DNA of 64,000 nucleotides from Brevibacillus daliensis (GCF_021245735.1 NZ_JAJISB010000038.1:1-64000); one strand, 5' to 3'. Shown: positions 54,039-62,848, counted from the stretch's first letter. Notes: a model not told the origin generated them from the letters alone. Translations and numbers: made by a program.

Positions 54039-54062
54039 GCATATAGAGGGGAGTATGAAACT

Positions 54063-54587
54063 ATGACTACCATTTTTATTCGTGATCGCCAGGAGGTTCT
54101 GGAAATTCATTTTTCAGACGTTCGAAAGTATCATGGAAACATCGCTCTAATGGCTCTTGCTGTTGGGTTTCGCACCTTACAAGCTGCTTTTTCGGAATTG
54201 TATGGCGACACAGTACCAAATCGAAAAGACATCTCCATCTTATCAGGGAATGCAGGACCTGGTTTTCGAGACGTTTTCGAATTTGTAACCCGTGCGTCTA
54301 CACGTCAAGTCTATCAAGTAGATACTACCTATCCACAAGGACAATATGATCCTTACCGACCGCAATCATATGCTTTTGTGATTACTGCTAGCAATGGTGA
54401 TGCTGTTGAAGTTATGTTAAAAGAGAACTTTCTGCCCAAAATATTTTATGACTATTTAAAAAAAGGTCGTGAAGGAACCTTTACGGAGACAGAGTTTAAA
54501 GCTAATGAACAATTAAAAATAGATCTATGCGAACGGGCACTGTCGCTACCCTTAGATGAACTATTATATATCCGGAGGCTTACGTAA
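54063..54587 (+). CDS. FmdE-like domain protein
   Basis: First gene of the Fur-box operon; 174 residues, cytoplasmic. The layout VRKYHGNIALMALAVGFRTLQAAFSELYG, then ISILSGNAGPGFRDVFEFVTRAS, recalls the FmdE domain (formylmethanofuran dehydrogenase subunit E and its many bacterial relatives, which bind metal or carry His/Cys sites). His24 is kept but the Cys normally following the HGH motif is missing, so metal binding may differ. The ATG at 54063 follows GAGGGGAG. It ends three bases before the next gene. Family assignment is by eye and moderate; a role in chelate or metal handling is inferred from the operon. Confidence 0.6.
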   Translation: MTTIFIRDRQEVLEIHFSDVRKYHGNIALMALAVGFRTLQAAFSELYGDTVPNRKDISILSGNAGPGFRDVFEFVTRASTRQVYQVDTTYPQGQYDPYRPQSYAFVITASNGDAVEVMLKENFLPKIFYDYLKKGREGTFTETEFKANEQLKIDLCERALSLPLDELLYIRRLT

Positions 54588-54589
54588 TT

Positions 54590-55249
54590 ATGACCAACCA
54601 TTACTCACATGATCTGAAAACTCCTAGCTTCTTATTTGTGGACTCCGGAACATACTTTGGTAGTCAGACTACTCGTAAAGAACAAGAGAACCCTGATACC
54701 TATGTTATTGATATCTATGATTTGCCTTCCTATGATTTATCCCCTCATAAAATTCTTGTAATCGATGGTTTTGCTGACCAGCATCTTTTGCTTCAGCAAA
54801 GTGAACAGATCAGACAATTCCTTGATCAAGGCAACATTTTGTTGTTCAGTGGGAATTTATTCTTGTCTTGGTTGCCTGGTGCATCGCTGTTTGTGCCTAA
54901 AACCATTCATCATCATAGCGATTACAATGTTCACTTCCATCATCCTCACCCCATTTTTGAAGGAGTCGAGGCTGATAATCTAACGTATAACAAAGGGGTT
55001 TCGGGATTTTTCGCTCGAGGACATCATCCAATCCCTCATCAAGCTGAAGTGCTGCTTACGCTTGAAGGCGGAGAACCGATTACGTACATTGATCGTTATA
55101 GTACTAAAGGGACTATTTTGGTTCACTCAGGCTCCAATTTGCTTGGATATTCGATGCGATCAAACACATCTGGACGTATAGGTACTCAATTAAAAGCCTG
55201 GTTGTATGAGGAATATGAGCAAATTAGCAAAAGGAGAATAACATCATGA
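54590..55249 (+). CDS. Class I glutamine-amidotransferase-like protein, paralogue 1
   Basis: A 219-residue cytoplasmic protein with a flavodoxin/GATase-like layout: HKILVIDGFADQHLLLQQSEQIRQFLDQGNILLFSGNLFLSWLPG, a His-rich middle (IHHHSDYNVHFHHPHPIFEGV), then EPITYIDRYSTKGTILVHSGSNLLGYS. The nucleophile elbow Cys of true amidotransferases is not present, so it is probably a binding protein. The third gene shares its order of motifs (YID..ST.GT), marking the two as paralogues. It starts three bases after the FmdE-like gene and overlaps the next by four bases (ATGA). No named family is recognised. Confidence 0.6.
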   Translation: MTNHYSHDLKTPSFLFVDSGTYFGSQTTRKEQENPDTYVIDIYDLPSYDLSPHKILVIDGFADQHLLLQQSEQIRQFLDQGNILLFSGNLFLSWLPGASLFVPKTIHHHSDYNVHFHHPHPIFEGVEADNLTYNKGVSGFFARGHHPIPHQAEVLLTLEGGEPITYIDRYSTKGTILVHSGSNLLGYSMRSNTSGRIGTQLKAWLYEEYEQISKRRITS

Positions 55250-55851
55250 GAAAGATAGCGGTGCTATATAGCGGTAACTCTCATCAACACCGGACATTTT
55301 ATGAACCGAAGTATAAAGCATATTTACATAAAATTGTTTATCTGCCTGAACTCTCCTCCACCACTCTCGATGATGTTGATGTTTTGATCGTTCCATCACA
55401 ATTGCATCAACGACAGGTGAGTAAAAATCTGGACATCATTATGGGTGTTGTAAACCGGGGTGGCACTATCGTTGCGCTGGGCGCACAGTCACAAAACTGG
55501 TTCCCTGGTCATAACTGGGAGTTTAGACCAACTAACTTTTGGTGGTGGCTTGAGAAGGATGCAAAGAGTGGACTTATTCTTCGCCAACCAGAACATGATC
55601 TATTCCGTTATATAAACTTACTAGATGCAACATGGCATTACCATGGTGTCTTTTTCCCACCTGTTGGAGCCGAAACCTTAATTGAAGTGGACGGCGATGG
55701 GGCAATTATGTACATCGATAAAGTGAGCACTCCTGGAACGCTTATCATGACTACATTAGATCCTGAGTATCATTATGGTTCATACTTTATGCCTGCGACA
55801 GAGCGTTTTCTTACTGGGTTTCTACCATGGTTAGCTGAAGGAAGTATATAA
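55246..55851 (+). CDS. Class I glutamine-amidotransferase-like protein, paralogue 2
   Basis: A 201-residue cytoplasmic protein related to its upstream neighbour. It begins MRKIAVLYSGNSHQHRTFYEP, has DVLIVPSQLHQ, GGTIVALGAQSQNWFPG, and IMYIDKVSTPGTLIMTTLDPEYHYGSYFMP. Like the neighbour it has no catalytic Cys at the expected elbow. The pair may form a heterodimer. It has AAAAGGAG upstream and lies 23 bases before the binding-protein gene. Function unknown; co-regulation with an importer suggests a task with the imported compound. Confidence 0.6.
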   Translation: MRKIAVLYSGNSHQHRTFYEPKYKAYLHKIVYLPELSSTTLDDVDVLIVPSQLHQRQVSKNLDIIMGVVNRGGTIVALGAQSQNWFPGHNWEFRPTNFWWWLEKDAKSGLILRQPEHDLFRYINLLDATWHYHGVFFPPVGAETLIEVDGDGAIMYIDKVSTPGTLIMTTLDPEYHYGSYFMPATERFLTGFLPWLAEGSI

Positions 55852-55874
55852 CGAATAGTAGGGAGAAATGGAAT

Positions 55875-57503
55875 ATGTTAGCTCGCATGAAATCTTCTTT
55901 ATTGCTAGTAATTTTATGTTTGTCACTAGTTGTATCTGCTTGCAGTGCAAGCCCTGCCAATACAGGCGAATCTAGCTCAAAACCTGTGACGCAATCGGGT
56001 ACCGCAACAGCAGATGAATCTGTCGATTTGGTTCGCCTTACTTGGGGAGACAGCGGTTACCCTTCTCCGTTTGCATTTAGTCCATCTGGCCCAGGGGGGT
56101 ATTTACGCAACTCTTTCTTGTTTGACACATTAACTTGGAAGGATGAATCTGGAGTTATTCCTTGGTTAGCTAAATCTTGGGAAATTTCCAAAGATGAGCT
56201 TACATACACCTTCAAATTAGAGCAAGATGTTACATGGCATGATGGAAAACCGTTTACAGCTGAAGATGTAGTATTTAGTTTCAATTATTACAAAAAGTTC
56301 CCTTTTAACTGGACTGGCGATTTTAGCCACATTGAATCCGTGACGAAGTCGGATGATTATACCGTAGTGTTTACGATAAAGAACAAATATGCAGCATTTC
56401 TGAGTGACCTGGTTGGAATCGTGCCGATTATTCCGAAGCATGTATGGGAGAAAGTCGATAAACCTGTGGAGTTTCGAGATGATGCAGCCTTAGTAGGAAC
56501 AGGTCCGTATACATTGAAGCAGTATGATGAGAAGTCAGGTCAATATTTATATGCAGCTAATCCTAATTATTTCAAGGGAGAGGTTCTCGTAAAAGAGGTT
56601 GCTTATGTAAACTCCTCGAATAAGGTTCTTTCCTTACAGAACAAGGAGATTGATGCTGGATATACAGTTAATTATTCAGAAGTTGAAAATATGCTGTCTC
56701 AAGGCTTTAAAATGATCCAAAGTGATCCTACTGGCAGTGCGCTCCGTATAACGTTTAATCTAGATCATCCTCAGCTAAAGGATAAACGCTTGCGTCAGGC
56801 GATAGCTTATGCCCTGGATCGTGAAGAAATGTCCCGAAAAATCACAGGTGGCGATCCTATTGTAGGTAATGCAGGAATTATTCCTCCTGATTCACCGTGG
56901 TATAACAACTCCGTGAAGCAATACGAGTACAACATTACAAAAGCAGAACGTATTTTGGACGAGCTAGGTTACACAAAAAATGCAAACGGTATACGCGAGT
57001 TGCTGAAACTAAAAGTGATGGTATCCTCTACTTCACAAGAATCGCAGGTCATGCAGGAAATGCTGAAAAAGGTTGGCATCGAACTAAATATTCAACAGGT
57101 TGATTCTGCCGCTTTCACTGCAGCTATGGGCGAAAATAAATATGATATGGCGATAACAGGTCACATTGGTTTAAGTGGTGATCCAGACTATTTGCGTCTA
57201 TGGTTCATGGGACAAGCAAGTAATACGTATGCGGCTCGTGGAAAAACGTGGAAAAACGAAGATTTCCAACGCCTTGCAATTAAACAAATGCAGGAATTGG
57301 ATTTCGATAAACGTAAAGCAATTATTGGAAAGATGCAGGATATTCTGGCAGAAGAATTGCCAACTTTAGTGCTCTATCATCGCCCGTTTTATTTTATGTA
57401 CAACCCAGATGTATACAATAGATGGACGAATACCTACGGTGGTATAGCGGATGGTATTCCACTTTGGGATAACAAGGTGTTCTTTATCGATGTCAAAAAG
57501 TAA
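55875..57503 (+). CDS. Extracellular solute-binding lipoprotein, family 5 (Dpp/Opp/Nik/Cnt type)
   Basis: The receptor of the ABC importer. A 542-residue lipoprotein with lipobox VVSAC (Cys23) followed by a Ser/Thr-rich linker, then the SBP family 5 fold: ESGVIPWLAKSWEISKDELTYTFKLEQDVTWHDGKPFTAEDVVFSF, LVGTGPYTLKQYDEKSGQYLYAANPNYFKG and KDKRLRQAIAYALDREEMS. Family members bind peptides, nickel, heme or metallophore complexes. With Fur-type boxes upstream a metal chelate is the likely ligand. Its end overlaps the first permease gene by 14 bases. Confidence 0.9.
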   Translation: MLARMKSSLLLVILCLSLVVSACSASPANTGESSSKPVTQSGTATADESVDLVRLTWGDSGYPSPFAFSPSGPGGYLRNSFLFDTLTWKDESGVIPWLAKSWEISKDELTYTFKLEQDVTWHDGKPFTAEDVVFSFNYYKKFPFNWTGDFSHIESVTKSDDYTVVFTIKNKYAAFLSDLVGIVPIIPKHVWEKVDKPVEFRDDAALVGTGPYTLKQYDEKSGQYLYAANPNYFKGEVLVKEVAYVNSSNKVLSLQNKEIDAGYTVNYSEVENMLSQGFKMIQSDPTGSALRITFNLDHPQLKDKRLRQAIAYALDREEMSRKITGGDPIVGNAGIIPPDSPWYNNSVKQYEYNITKAERILDELGYTKNANGIRELLKLKVMVSSTSQESQVMQEMLKKVGIELNIQQVDSAAFTAAMGENKYDMAITGHIGLSGDPDYLRLWFMGQASNTYAARGKTWKNEDFQRLAIKQMQELDFDKRKAIIGKMQDILAEELPTLVLYHRPFYFMYNPDVYNRWTNTYGGIADGIPLWDNKVFFIDVKK

Positions 57504-58485
57504 GCAGATTTATACGTATGTAGGGGTACTTGTCTTTGTACTGTTACTTAACTTCTGGCTCCCTCGGTTATTGCCGGGGGGACCGGCAGATTTTTTGACG
57601 GGCGGTACCGAGGATGGGGCTATCTTCGTATCGGAAGCACAGAAAGAAGCAATGCTTACTTACTATAACCTGAACGACTCCTTATGGGTACAATTCCTGA
57701 CATATGTAAAAGGTATATTCACATTGGACTTTGGGTTGTCAATCAATTACAAAACACCGGTTTTCGATGTAATTCTGGTACGTCTACCATGGACACTATT
57801 AATCGTAGGAGCTGCTACAGTTTTATCTACGATCATCGGCATTCTTATTGGCCTATTCTCTGCATGGCGCTATCCGGGAAAGACGGATCGCAGTCTGTTT
57901 TTAACCATGCTGGGACTTAGCGCAATCCCAGAATTTCTAATCGGGATGATTCTCTTGATTCTACTTGCATCCAATTTGCAATGGTTCCCTCTAGGAGGTG
58001 CTGAAACCGCATTTTTACGATCCGATTATTGGTTGGATCATGTGCTTGATGTTGGCAAACACCTTGTTTTGCCGGTTGTCACTCTTACAATCGGTAACCT
58101 AGCTAGCATCTACCTATTGATGCGTAATGAATCTATTCGGGTTCGCAATGAACCATTTATCGAGTTCGCTGCGGCAAAAGGAATTGGTGAACGGGCTGTG
58201 GTCAGAGGACATGTTGCGCGTAATGCAGCGTTACCACTTGTAACCATCATTGTGATTCGAATCGGAGGCTTGCTCGCTGGTTCTGTATTGGTGGAAACCG
58301 TCTTTTCCTATCCAGGCATAGGTAAATTGTTGCAGGAAGCGATATTGGCACGAGATTATCCACTATTACACGGTCTCTTCTTACTTTTGACCGTATTCGT
58401 GCTTCTCCTTAATATGATCGCAGATATTATCTATCCATGGCTTGATCCTCGCATACGGGTAGCTAAGCGAGGTGATGGGCAGTGA
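57490..58485 (+). CDS. ABC importer permease (DppB/NikB/CntB type)
   Basis: An integral membrane subunit of 331 residues with six helices. It shows NFWLPRLLPGGPADFLTGG in the first outside loop and the EAA loop EFAAAKGIGERAVVRGHVARNAALPLVTIIVIRIGGLLAGSVLVETVFSYPGIG. I chose the ATG at 57490, inside the end of the binding-protein gene, behind AAGGTG; the frame opens at 57451. It overlaps the next gene by four bases (GTGA). Confidence 0.9.
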   Translation: MSKSKQIYTYVGVLVFVLLLNFWLPRLLPGGPADFLTGGTEDGAIFVSEAQKEAMLTYYNLNDSLWVQFLTYVKGIFTLDFGLSINYKTPVFDVILVRLPWTLLIVGAATVLSTIIGILIGLFSAWRYPGKTDRSLFLTMLGLSAIPEFLIGMILLILLASNLQWFPLGGAETAFLRSDYWLDHVLDVGKHLVLPVVTLTIGNLASIYLLMRNESIRVRNEPFIEFAAAKGIGERAVVRGHVARNAALPLVTIIVIRIGGLLAGSVLVETVFSYPGIGKLLQEAILARDYPLLHGLFLLLTVFVLLLNMIADIIYPWLDPRIRVAKRGDGQ

Positions 58486-60113
58486 AACGGTCGCAAAAAA
58501 TTGGTTTTTTCATTCTGGTAATCTTTGTATTCATTGCGATCTTTGGTCCTATGATAGCGACGCATACACCTTTTGCCATAGATGGGGAGAGCATGGCAGC
58601 TCCTTCAGAGGTCAACTGGTTTGGTACCAATAAATTAGGGCAGGATTTATTTAGTCAATTTGTGTACGGAGCACGAACTACATTACTTATTGGACTTGCT
58701 GTTGCTCTCATTAGTACGACATTAAGTGCAATATTAGGCTTATTGGCTGGCTATTCCTCCAAACTTGACACCCTGCTCAATTCTATAGCAAATATGCTGA
58801 TGGTCCTCCCTTCTCTCTTGCTTATTCTAATCGTCGCTTCTTTTTCGGGTGGCGGTACTTGGCAGCTCATCTGGACATTAGGTTTATTAACATGGCCGGG
58901 ATATATGAGACTCATTCGGGCGTCTGTGTTGTCCTTAAAAGAACGAGAATTTGTAAAGGCGGCACAGTTATATCAGGGCAATACATTTTACATTATCAGG
59001 AAACATTTGCTTCCTTTTATCTGGCCACTTATTAAAACGAAATTCATTATTTCCTTCCAGGCAGCTGTTGCGATGGAGGCTAGTCTCTCCTTTCTAGGAA
59101 TTGGTGACCCTAACGTTCCATCATGGGGAAAAATGCTTCAAGACGTATTTTCACAGAGTTCTACACTCTTGACAGATTCTTGGAAATGGACGGTTGTTCC
59201 ACCGACCTTAGCGATTCTGTTCGTAACAACCGCTCTTGCTTTACTTGGAGAATCTAAGCAAGATGGTACGATTACTACAGCATCTTTGCGGCGGAAGAAA
59301 AGCAAAGTACTACCGCCAGTAGTATGTACAGCTGGTGAAGTGGCATCGAGTGGAATGTCAGCTATTTCTGTGAAAAATTTGAGTGTCGTTTATGGTGATC
59401 GAACAATCATTCATCCCCTATCGTTTGAGGTCACTTCTGGTAATGTTACTGCTCTGATTGGAGAATCTGGTTCGGGTAAAACAACAATGGCCCGAACTCT
59501 ATACGGCCTGCTGCCTGAAGAGACGGTAACCGGTGAAGCGTATGTAGCAGGAAAACGGATCTACCGAGGGGAAGGTCAAGTAACACTACAGCGATGGCTG
59601 GATGCCGCCTATATCTTTCAAGATCCACGTTCCAGCTTTGATCCGCTGCTGAAGATAGGCAAACAGTTCTATGAAGCGATGTTGCTTTATCATACTCCAA
59701 TAGAGAAACGGGAAGCTGCGGCACAAATCTTACGAGAAGTGCAGCTTGATGAAGCTGTACTTGATTGTTACCCACATGAATTAAGCGGTGGCATGCTAGG
59801 CCGGGCTTTACTTGCTTTAGCATTGGTGAACAAGCCAAGTGTTTTGATCGCTGACGAACCAACGAGTGCGCTAGATCCTATCGTTAAGCGTGAAGTGCTC
59901 GACCTCCTGATAAAAAAAGTGAGAGAGCATCATATGACATTACTGCTCATTACGCATGATTTGTCTATGGCCCTTCATGTAGCTGATGAAATCTTACTGT
60001 TGCAGGATGGTCACCTAGTCGCTGAAAAGGATAAACAACGATATCTTCAACGATATAAGCCTCTCTCTATCCGCCAATTGGGATACCAGGCTGAAAAAAC
60101 ATGGGAGGGTTAA
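58482..60113 (+). CDS. Fused ABC permease-ATPase (DppC-DppD type)
   Basis: One 543-residue chain joins two importer parts that are normally separate. Residues 1-257 are a DppC/NikC permease with six helices, NWFGTNKLGQDLFSQFVYGARTTLLIG near 45 and the EAA loop EREFVKAAQLYQGNTFYIIRKHLLPF at 154-179. After a linker (about 258-290) comes an ABC ATPase: Walker A GESGSGKT (327-334), the Q-loop FQDPRSSFDP, signature LSGGM and Walker B LIADEPTSALD, then the H-loop ITHDLSMAL. The reading frame is continuous, so it is a genuine gene fusion. It overlaps the ATPase gene's leader and completes the transporter with the last gene. Confidence 0.92.
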   Translation: MKRSQKIGFFILVIFVFIAIFGPMIATHTPFAIDGESMAAPSEVNWFGTNKLGQDLFSQFVYGARTTLLIGLAVALISTTLSAILGLLAGYSSKLDTLLNSIANMLMVLPSLLLILIVASFSGGGTWQLIWTLGLLTWPGYMRLIRASVLSLKEREFVKAAQLYQGNTFYIIRKHLLPFIWPLIKTKFIISFQAAVAMEASLSFLGIGDPNVPSWGKMLQDVFSQSSTLLTDSWKWTVVPPTLAILFVTTALALLGESKQDGTITTASLRRKKSKVLPPVVCTAGEVASSGMSAISVKNLSVVYGDRTIIHPLSFEVTSGNVTALIGESGSGKTTMARTLYGLLPEETVTGEAYVAGKRIYRGEGQVTLQRWLDAAYIFQDPRSSFDPLLKIGKQFYEAMLLYHTPIEKREAAAQILREVQLDEAVLDCYPHELSGGMLGRALLALALVNKPSVLIADEPTSALDPIVKREVLDLLIKKVREHHMTLLLITHDLSMALHVADEILLLQDGHLVAEKDKQRYLQRYKPLSIRQLGYQAEKTWEG

Positions 60114-60115
60114 TC

Positions 60116-60847
60116 ATGTTAGATGTCATTTCGGTAACAAAACAGTTTGGCAATAAAGAAAAGTCAGTTATGGCCGTTCATGAAACATCCTTCTCTATAC
60201 AGAAAGAAGAGATATTTGCTTTAATCGGAGAGAGCGGTTCTGGCAAATCAACGCTAGCTGAGATCATTGTTGGTTTGCAAGAACCAACACAAGGTTCAAT
60301 TGCTTGGCATCGTGCTAATGATGTTGAGGACAGATCTAACCAAAAGAAAGTCCAAATCGTTTTTCAAAATCCAGATCGCTCTCTCAATCCCTATTGGAAA
60401 GTAGAAGATATTCTAATTGAGCCTCTCGTGCTGAGCAACGTCCCTCGCTTGAGGGCATTAGAGCAAGCAGTTGAGTTATTAGATCGCCTGAAGTTGCCAT
60501 GTTCATTGCTTGATCGGCGTCCATGTGAATGTTCAGGTGGTCAGAAACAGCGCATTGCCATCGCCAGGGCGTTATCCATGTCACCAGCTCTACTCATAGC
60601 TGATGAGGTCACTTCTGCTCTCGATCCTTCCACAGAAAAAGAGATTTTAACCTTGCTCCAAACCTTGAAGCAAGAACAGAAGATGTCTATTTTATATATC
60701 ACGCATCACTTGGAAACAATTGCCGGATTTTCAGATCGAATGGCAGTCATGAAAAATGGGAGGATCGTTGAAATGGGAGAAACGAAACAAGTTCTGCGAT
60801 CTCCGAACTCTACGTATACAAAGGCGTTGCTGGATGCTTGCTGGTAA
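60116..60847 (+). CDS. ABC importer ATPase (DppF/NikE/CntF type)
   Basis: The second ATPase, 243 residues: Walker A GESGSGKST near 39-47, Q-loop VFQNPDRSLNP, signature CSGGQKQRIAIARAL, Walker B LLIADEVTSALD and H-loop ITHHLE. The usual C-terminal oligopeptide extension with the Fe-S or extra motif of longer DppF proteins is lacking. The ATG at 60116 follows GGGAGGG and is two bases beyond the stop of the fused gene, so all seven operon genes are translationally linked. It ends in a short tail near 60847. Confidence 0.93.
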   Translation: MLDVISVTKQFGNKEKSVMAVHETSFSIQKEEIFALIGESGSGKSTLAEIIVGLQEPTQGSIAWHRANDVEDRSNQKKVQIVFQNPDRSLNPYWKVEDILIEPLVLSNVPRLRALEQAVELLDRLKLPCSLLDRRPCECSGGQKQRIAIARALSMSPALLIADEVTSALDPSTEKEILTLLQTLKQEQKMSILYITHHLETIAGFSDRMAVMKNGRIVEMGETKQVLRSPNSTYTKALLDACW

Positions 60848-61032
60848 GTCAAGACTACAAGCGATTAGAAGAGGCTCTTAAACTAGGAGCTGAGTTATTA
60901 CATTCCACCGACTTTCTGAATAAAAACGAGAAAGTTGCTTTTTATTATCAGAAGGCTTTTGATGCACACGATCTAATAAATATAATCTTTGTGATGATCC
61001 ACGCGGTTAAGAAATTGAGTTCTTTTAAAAAG

Positions 61033-61057
61033 CTACCCAATAACCGGGTAGTTTTTT
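61033..61057 (+). terminator. Terminator of the Fur-box operon
   Basis: CTACCC (61033-61038) pairs with GGGTAG (61046-61051), followed by TTTTTT. The 185 bases between the last gene and this hairpin contain only a weak frame from a TTG at 60838 that runs through the hairpin. Confidence 0.7.
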
Positions 61058-61206
61058 ATTAATATGGATCTAGTTAGAATTACATCTGTTTGAATCTTGT
61101 AGGGGCGTCAAAAGAATAATGTCGAGTATCCTTTGTCCCCATTTACGTAGTCACTATATATTTGAAACTGCAAACAATAGATATTATTATGCCAGCTTCT
61201 ACAACA

Positions 61207-61255
61207 GAAAAAAGCCCATCCAGCTCATTTTTCACAAGCTAGAGGGGCTTTTTTC
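61207..61255 (-). terminator. Terminator of the tRNA transcript
   Basis: GAAAAAAGCCC (61207-61217) pairs with GGGGCTTTTTTC (61244-61255), with CAGCT/AGCT inside. It lies about 20 bases past tRNA-Gly on the minus strand. Confidence 0.8.
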
Positions 61256-61274
61256 GTCAGTATAAAACATATTA

Positions 61275-61348
61275 TGGAGCGGGTGATGGGAATCGAACCC
61301 ACGCGACCAGCTTGGAAGGCTGGAGTTCTACCATTGAACTACACCCGC
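61275..61348 (-). tRNA. tRNA-Gly (TCC)
   Basis: A 74-base cloverleaf read on the minus strand. Acceptor GCGGGTG/CACCCGC, T-loop GGTTCGATTCC, anticodon stem CCAGC/GCTGG with loop CTTCCAA giving anticodon TCC, and encoded CCA at the 3' end (61277-61275). It follows tRNA-Leu at ten bases. Confidence 0.95.
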
Positions 61349-61358
61349 AATAAGTAAG

Positions 61359-61445
61359 TGGTGCGGTCAAGAGGACTTGAACCTCCATGGTGTTGCCACC
61401 ACACGGACCTGAACCGTGCGCGTCTGCCAATTCCGCCATGACCGC
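61359..61445 (-). tRNA. tRNA-Leu (CAG)
   Basis: An 87-base tRNA with a long variable arm, as expected for Leu. Acceptor GCGGTCA/TGACCGC, anticodon stem CACGG/CCGTG with loop TTCAGGT (anticodon CAG), variable arm TGGTGGCAACACCA, T-loop GGTTCAAGTCC and encoded CCA. Confidence 0.95.
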
Positions 61446-61470
61446 AAATGGTATATTTTCTACGTTTTTA

Positions 61471-61499
61471 ATCTTAGCACATGTGTTACTTGAATTCAA
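61471..61499 (-). promoter_or_regulatory. Promoter of the tRNA pair
   Basis: On the minus strand TTGAAT (61499-61494) and TAAGAT (61476-61471) are 17 bases apart, with the tRNA-Leu 5' end 25 bases beyond. Confidence 0.5.
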
Positions 61500-61636
61500 T
61501 AGAAGTACTTTTCCACTTATGGTTAATCAAAATATTACCAATACATAATAAAAACTTAAAAAAATCAGGTTAAAATCGAGTATAAGTTACATTATGATAA
61601 GAAAGTATTTTTCATCTACTTTACCAAGGAGGTTTC

Positions 61637-62848
61637 ATGGCACAGAAAGAAATTCACTCATCTACTTTCCTCATACATAAAAGCACATTCAGATCATTAC
61701 TGGAAGTACTGCTCGTTTCAACAAAGCTGGGGCTCACTTCTTTTGGTGGTCCTATCGCCCACCTCGGTTACTTCCATAACGAGTACATACAAAAGCGAAA
61801 ATGGATGGATGAACGCAGCTACGCTGATTTGGTAGCATTATGTCAGTTCCTCCCTGGACCAGTTAGCAGTCAAGTCGGCATCGGAATTGGAATCATTCGT
61901 GCTGGTTATTTGGGAGGTTTATTGGCTTGGATTGGCTTCACCCTGCCTTCGTTATTCGCTCTCATCCTATTTGCATTTATGTTACAAGGCTTAGATGTTA
62001 GCAGTACTGGTTGGATACATGGTCTAAAAATTGTGGCGGTTGTTATAGTTGCCCAAGCAGTTCTGGGGATGGGACAAAAGTTAACTCCTGACAGATCTCG
62101 CGCCACACTAGCTATACTCTCTACAGGTATGGTGTTATCGTGGCAATCACCTGTTAGTCAGATCGTTACGATCATTCTGGCAGGTCTAATTGGGATTATA
62201 CTTTATAAGGAAACAAATACGGAAGAGACTCCTAAGATTATCGTCCCAATTAGTCGCAAAACTGCTGTGGTGGCTATCGTTCTCTTTTTTGCGTTACTAC
62301 TTGCACTACCGCTACTTCGTCAATTCAGCTCATCTCATTGGATTCTTATGTTTGATAGTTTTTATCGGTCTGGTGCGCTTGTCTTTGGAGGTGGTCATGT
62401 TGTTCTTCCATTATTAGAACAAGAATTGGTCTCCCCGGGTTGGATAAGCAGTGAGGATTTTTTAGCAGGCTATGGCGCAACACAAGCTGTACCGGGACCC
62501 TTGTTTACCTTTGCCGGTTATCTAGGTGCGTTGATTGATGGCCTCTTCGGAGCAACAATTGCAACGATTGCCATTTTCCTACCTGCCTTTCTGCTCGTGA
62601 TCGGAGTACTCCCCTTTTGGAATCAAATACGTCAAAATCATCGAATACGAGGGGCATTAGTTGGCATTCAAGCAGCCGTAGTTGGTATTTTGCTGGCAGC
62701 ATTATATGATCCGCTTTGGACTACGACAATAACATCAGCTTTTGATTTTGTGCTAGTTTCCCTCTTGTTTGTCCTACTTGTTTTTTGGAAAACACCTCCT
62801 TGGATCATTGTCCTAACAGGTGCATGTGGAGGGATATTAATCCAGTAG
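61637..62848 (+). CDS. chrA: Chromate transporter (CHR family, two-domain)
   Basis: A membrane protein of 403 residues that exports chromate. Both CHR repeats are present: TKLGLTSFGGPIAHLGYFHNEYIQKRKWMDERSYADLVALCQFLPGPVSSQVGIGIGIIRAGYLGG and FYRSGALVFGGGHVVLPLLEQELVSPGWISSEDFLAGYGATQAVPGPLFTFAGYLGAL. Length and duplicated layout match long-chain ChrA. The ATG follows AAGGAGG. It is a single gene with its own terminator; no regulator adjoins. Confidence 0.93.
   Translation: MAQKEIHSSTFLIHKSTFRSLLEVLLVSTKLGLTSFGGPIAHLGYFHNEYIQKRKWMDERSYADLVALCQFLPGPVSSQVGIGIGIIRAGYLGGLLAWIGFTLPSLFALILFAFMLQGLDVSSTGWIHGLKIVAVVIVAQAVLGMGQKLTPDRSRATLAILSTGMVLSWQSPVSQIVTIILAGLIGIILYKETNTEETPKIIVPISRKTAVVAIVLFFALLLALPLLRQFSSSHWILMFDSFYRSGALVFGGGHVVLPLLEQELVSPGWISSEDFLAGYGATQAVPGPLFTFAGYLGALIDGLFGATIATIAIFLPAFLLVIGVLPFWNQIRQNHRIRGALVGIQAAVVGILLAALYDPLWTTTITSAFDFVLVSLLFVLLVFWKTPPWIIVLTGACGGILIQ

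Noticed and set aside
60838-61062. A 74-residue frame after the last ABC ATPase gene, starting with TTG
   Set aside because: It overlaps the ATPase end, lacks a clear ribosome-binding site and runs straight through the operon's terminator hairpin at 61033-61057.
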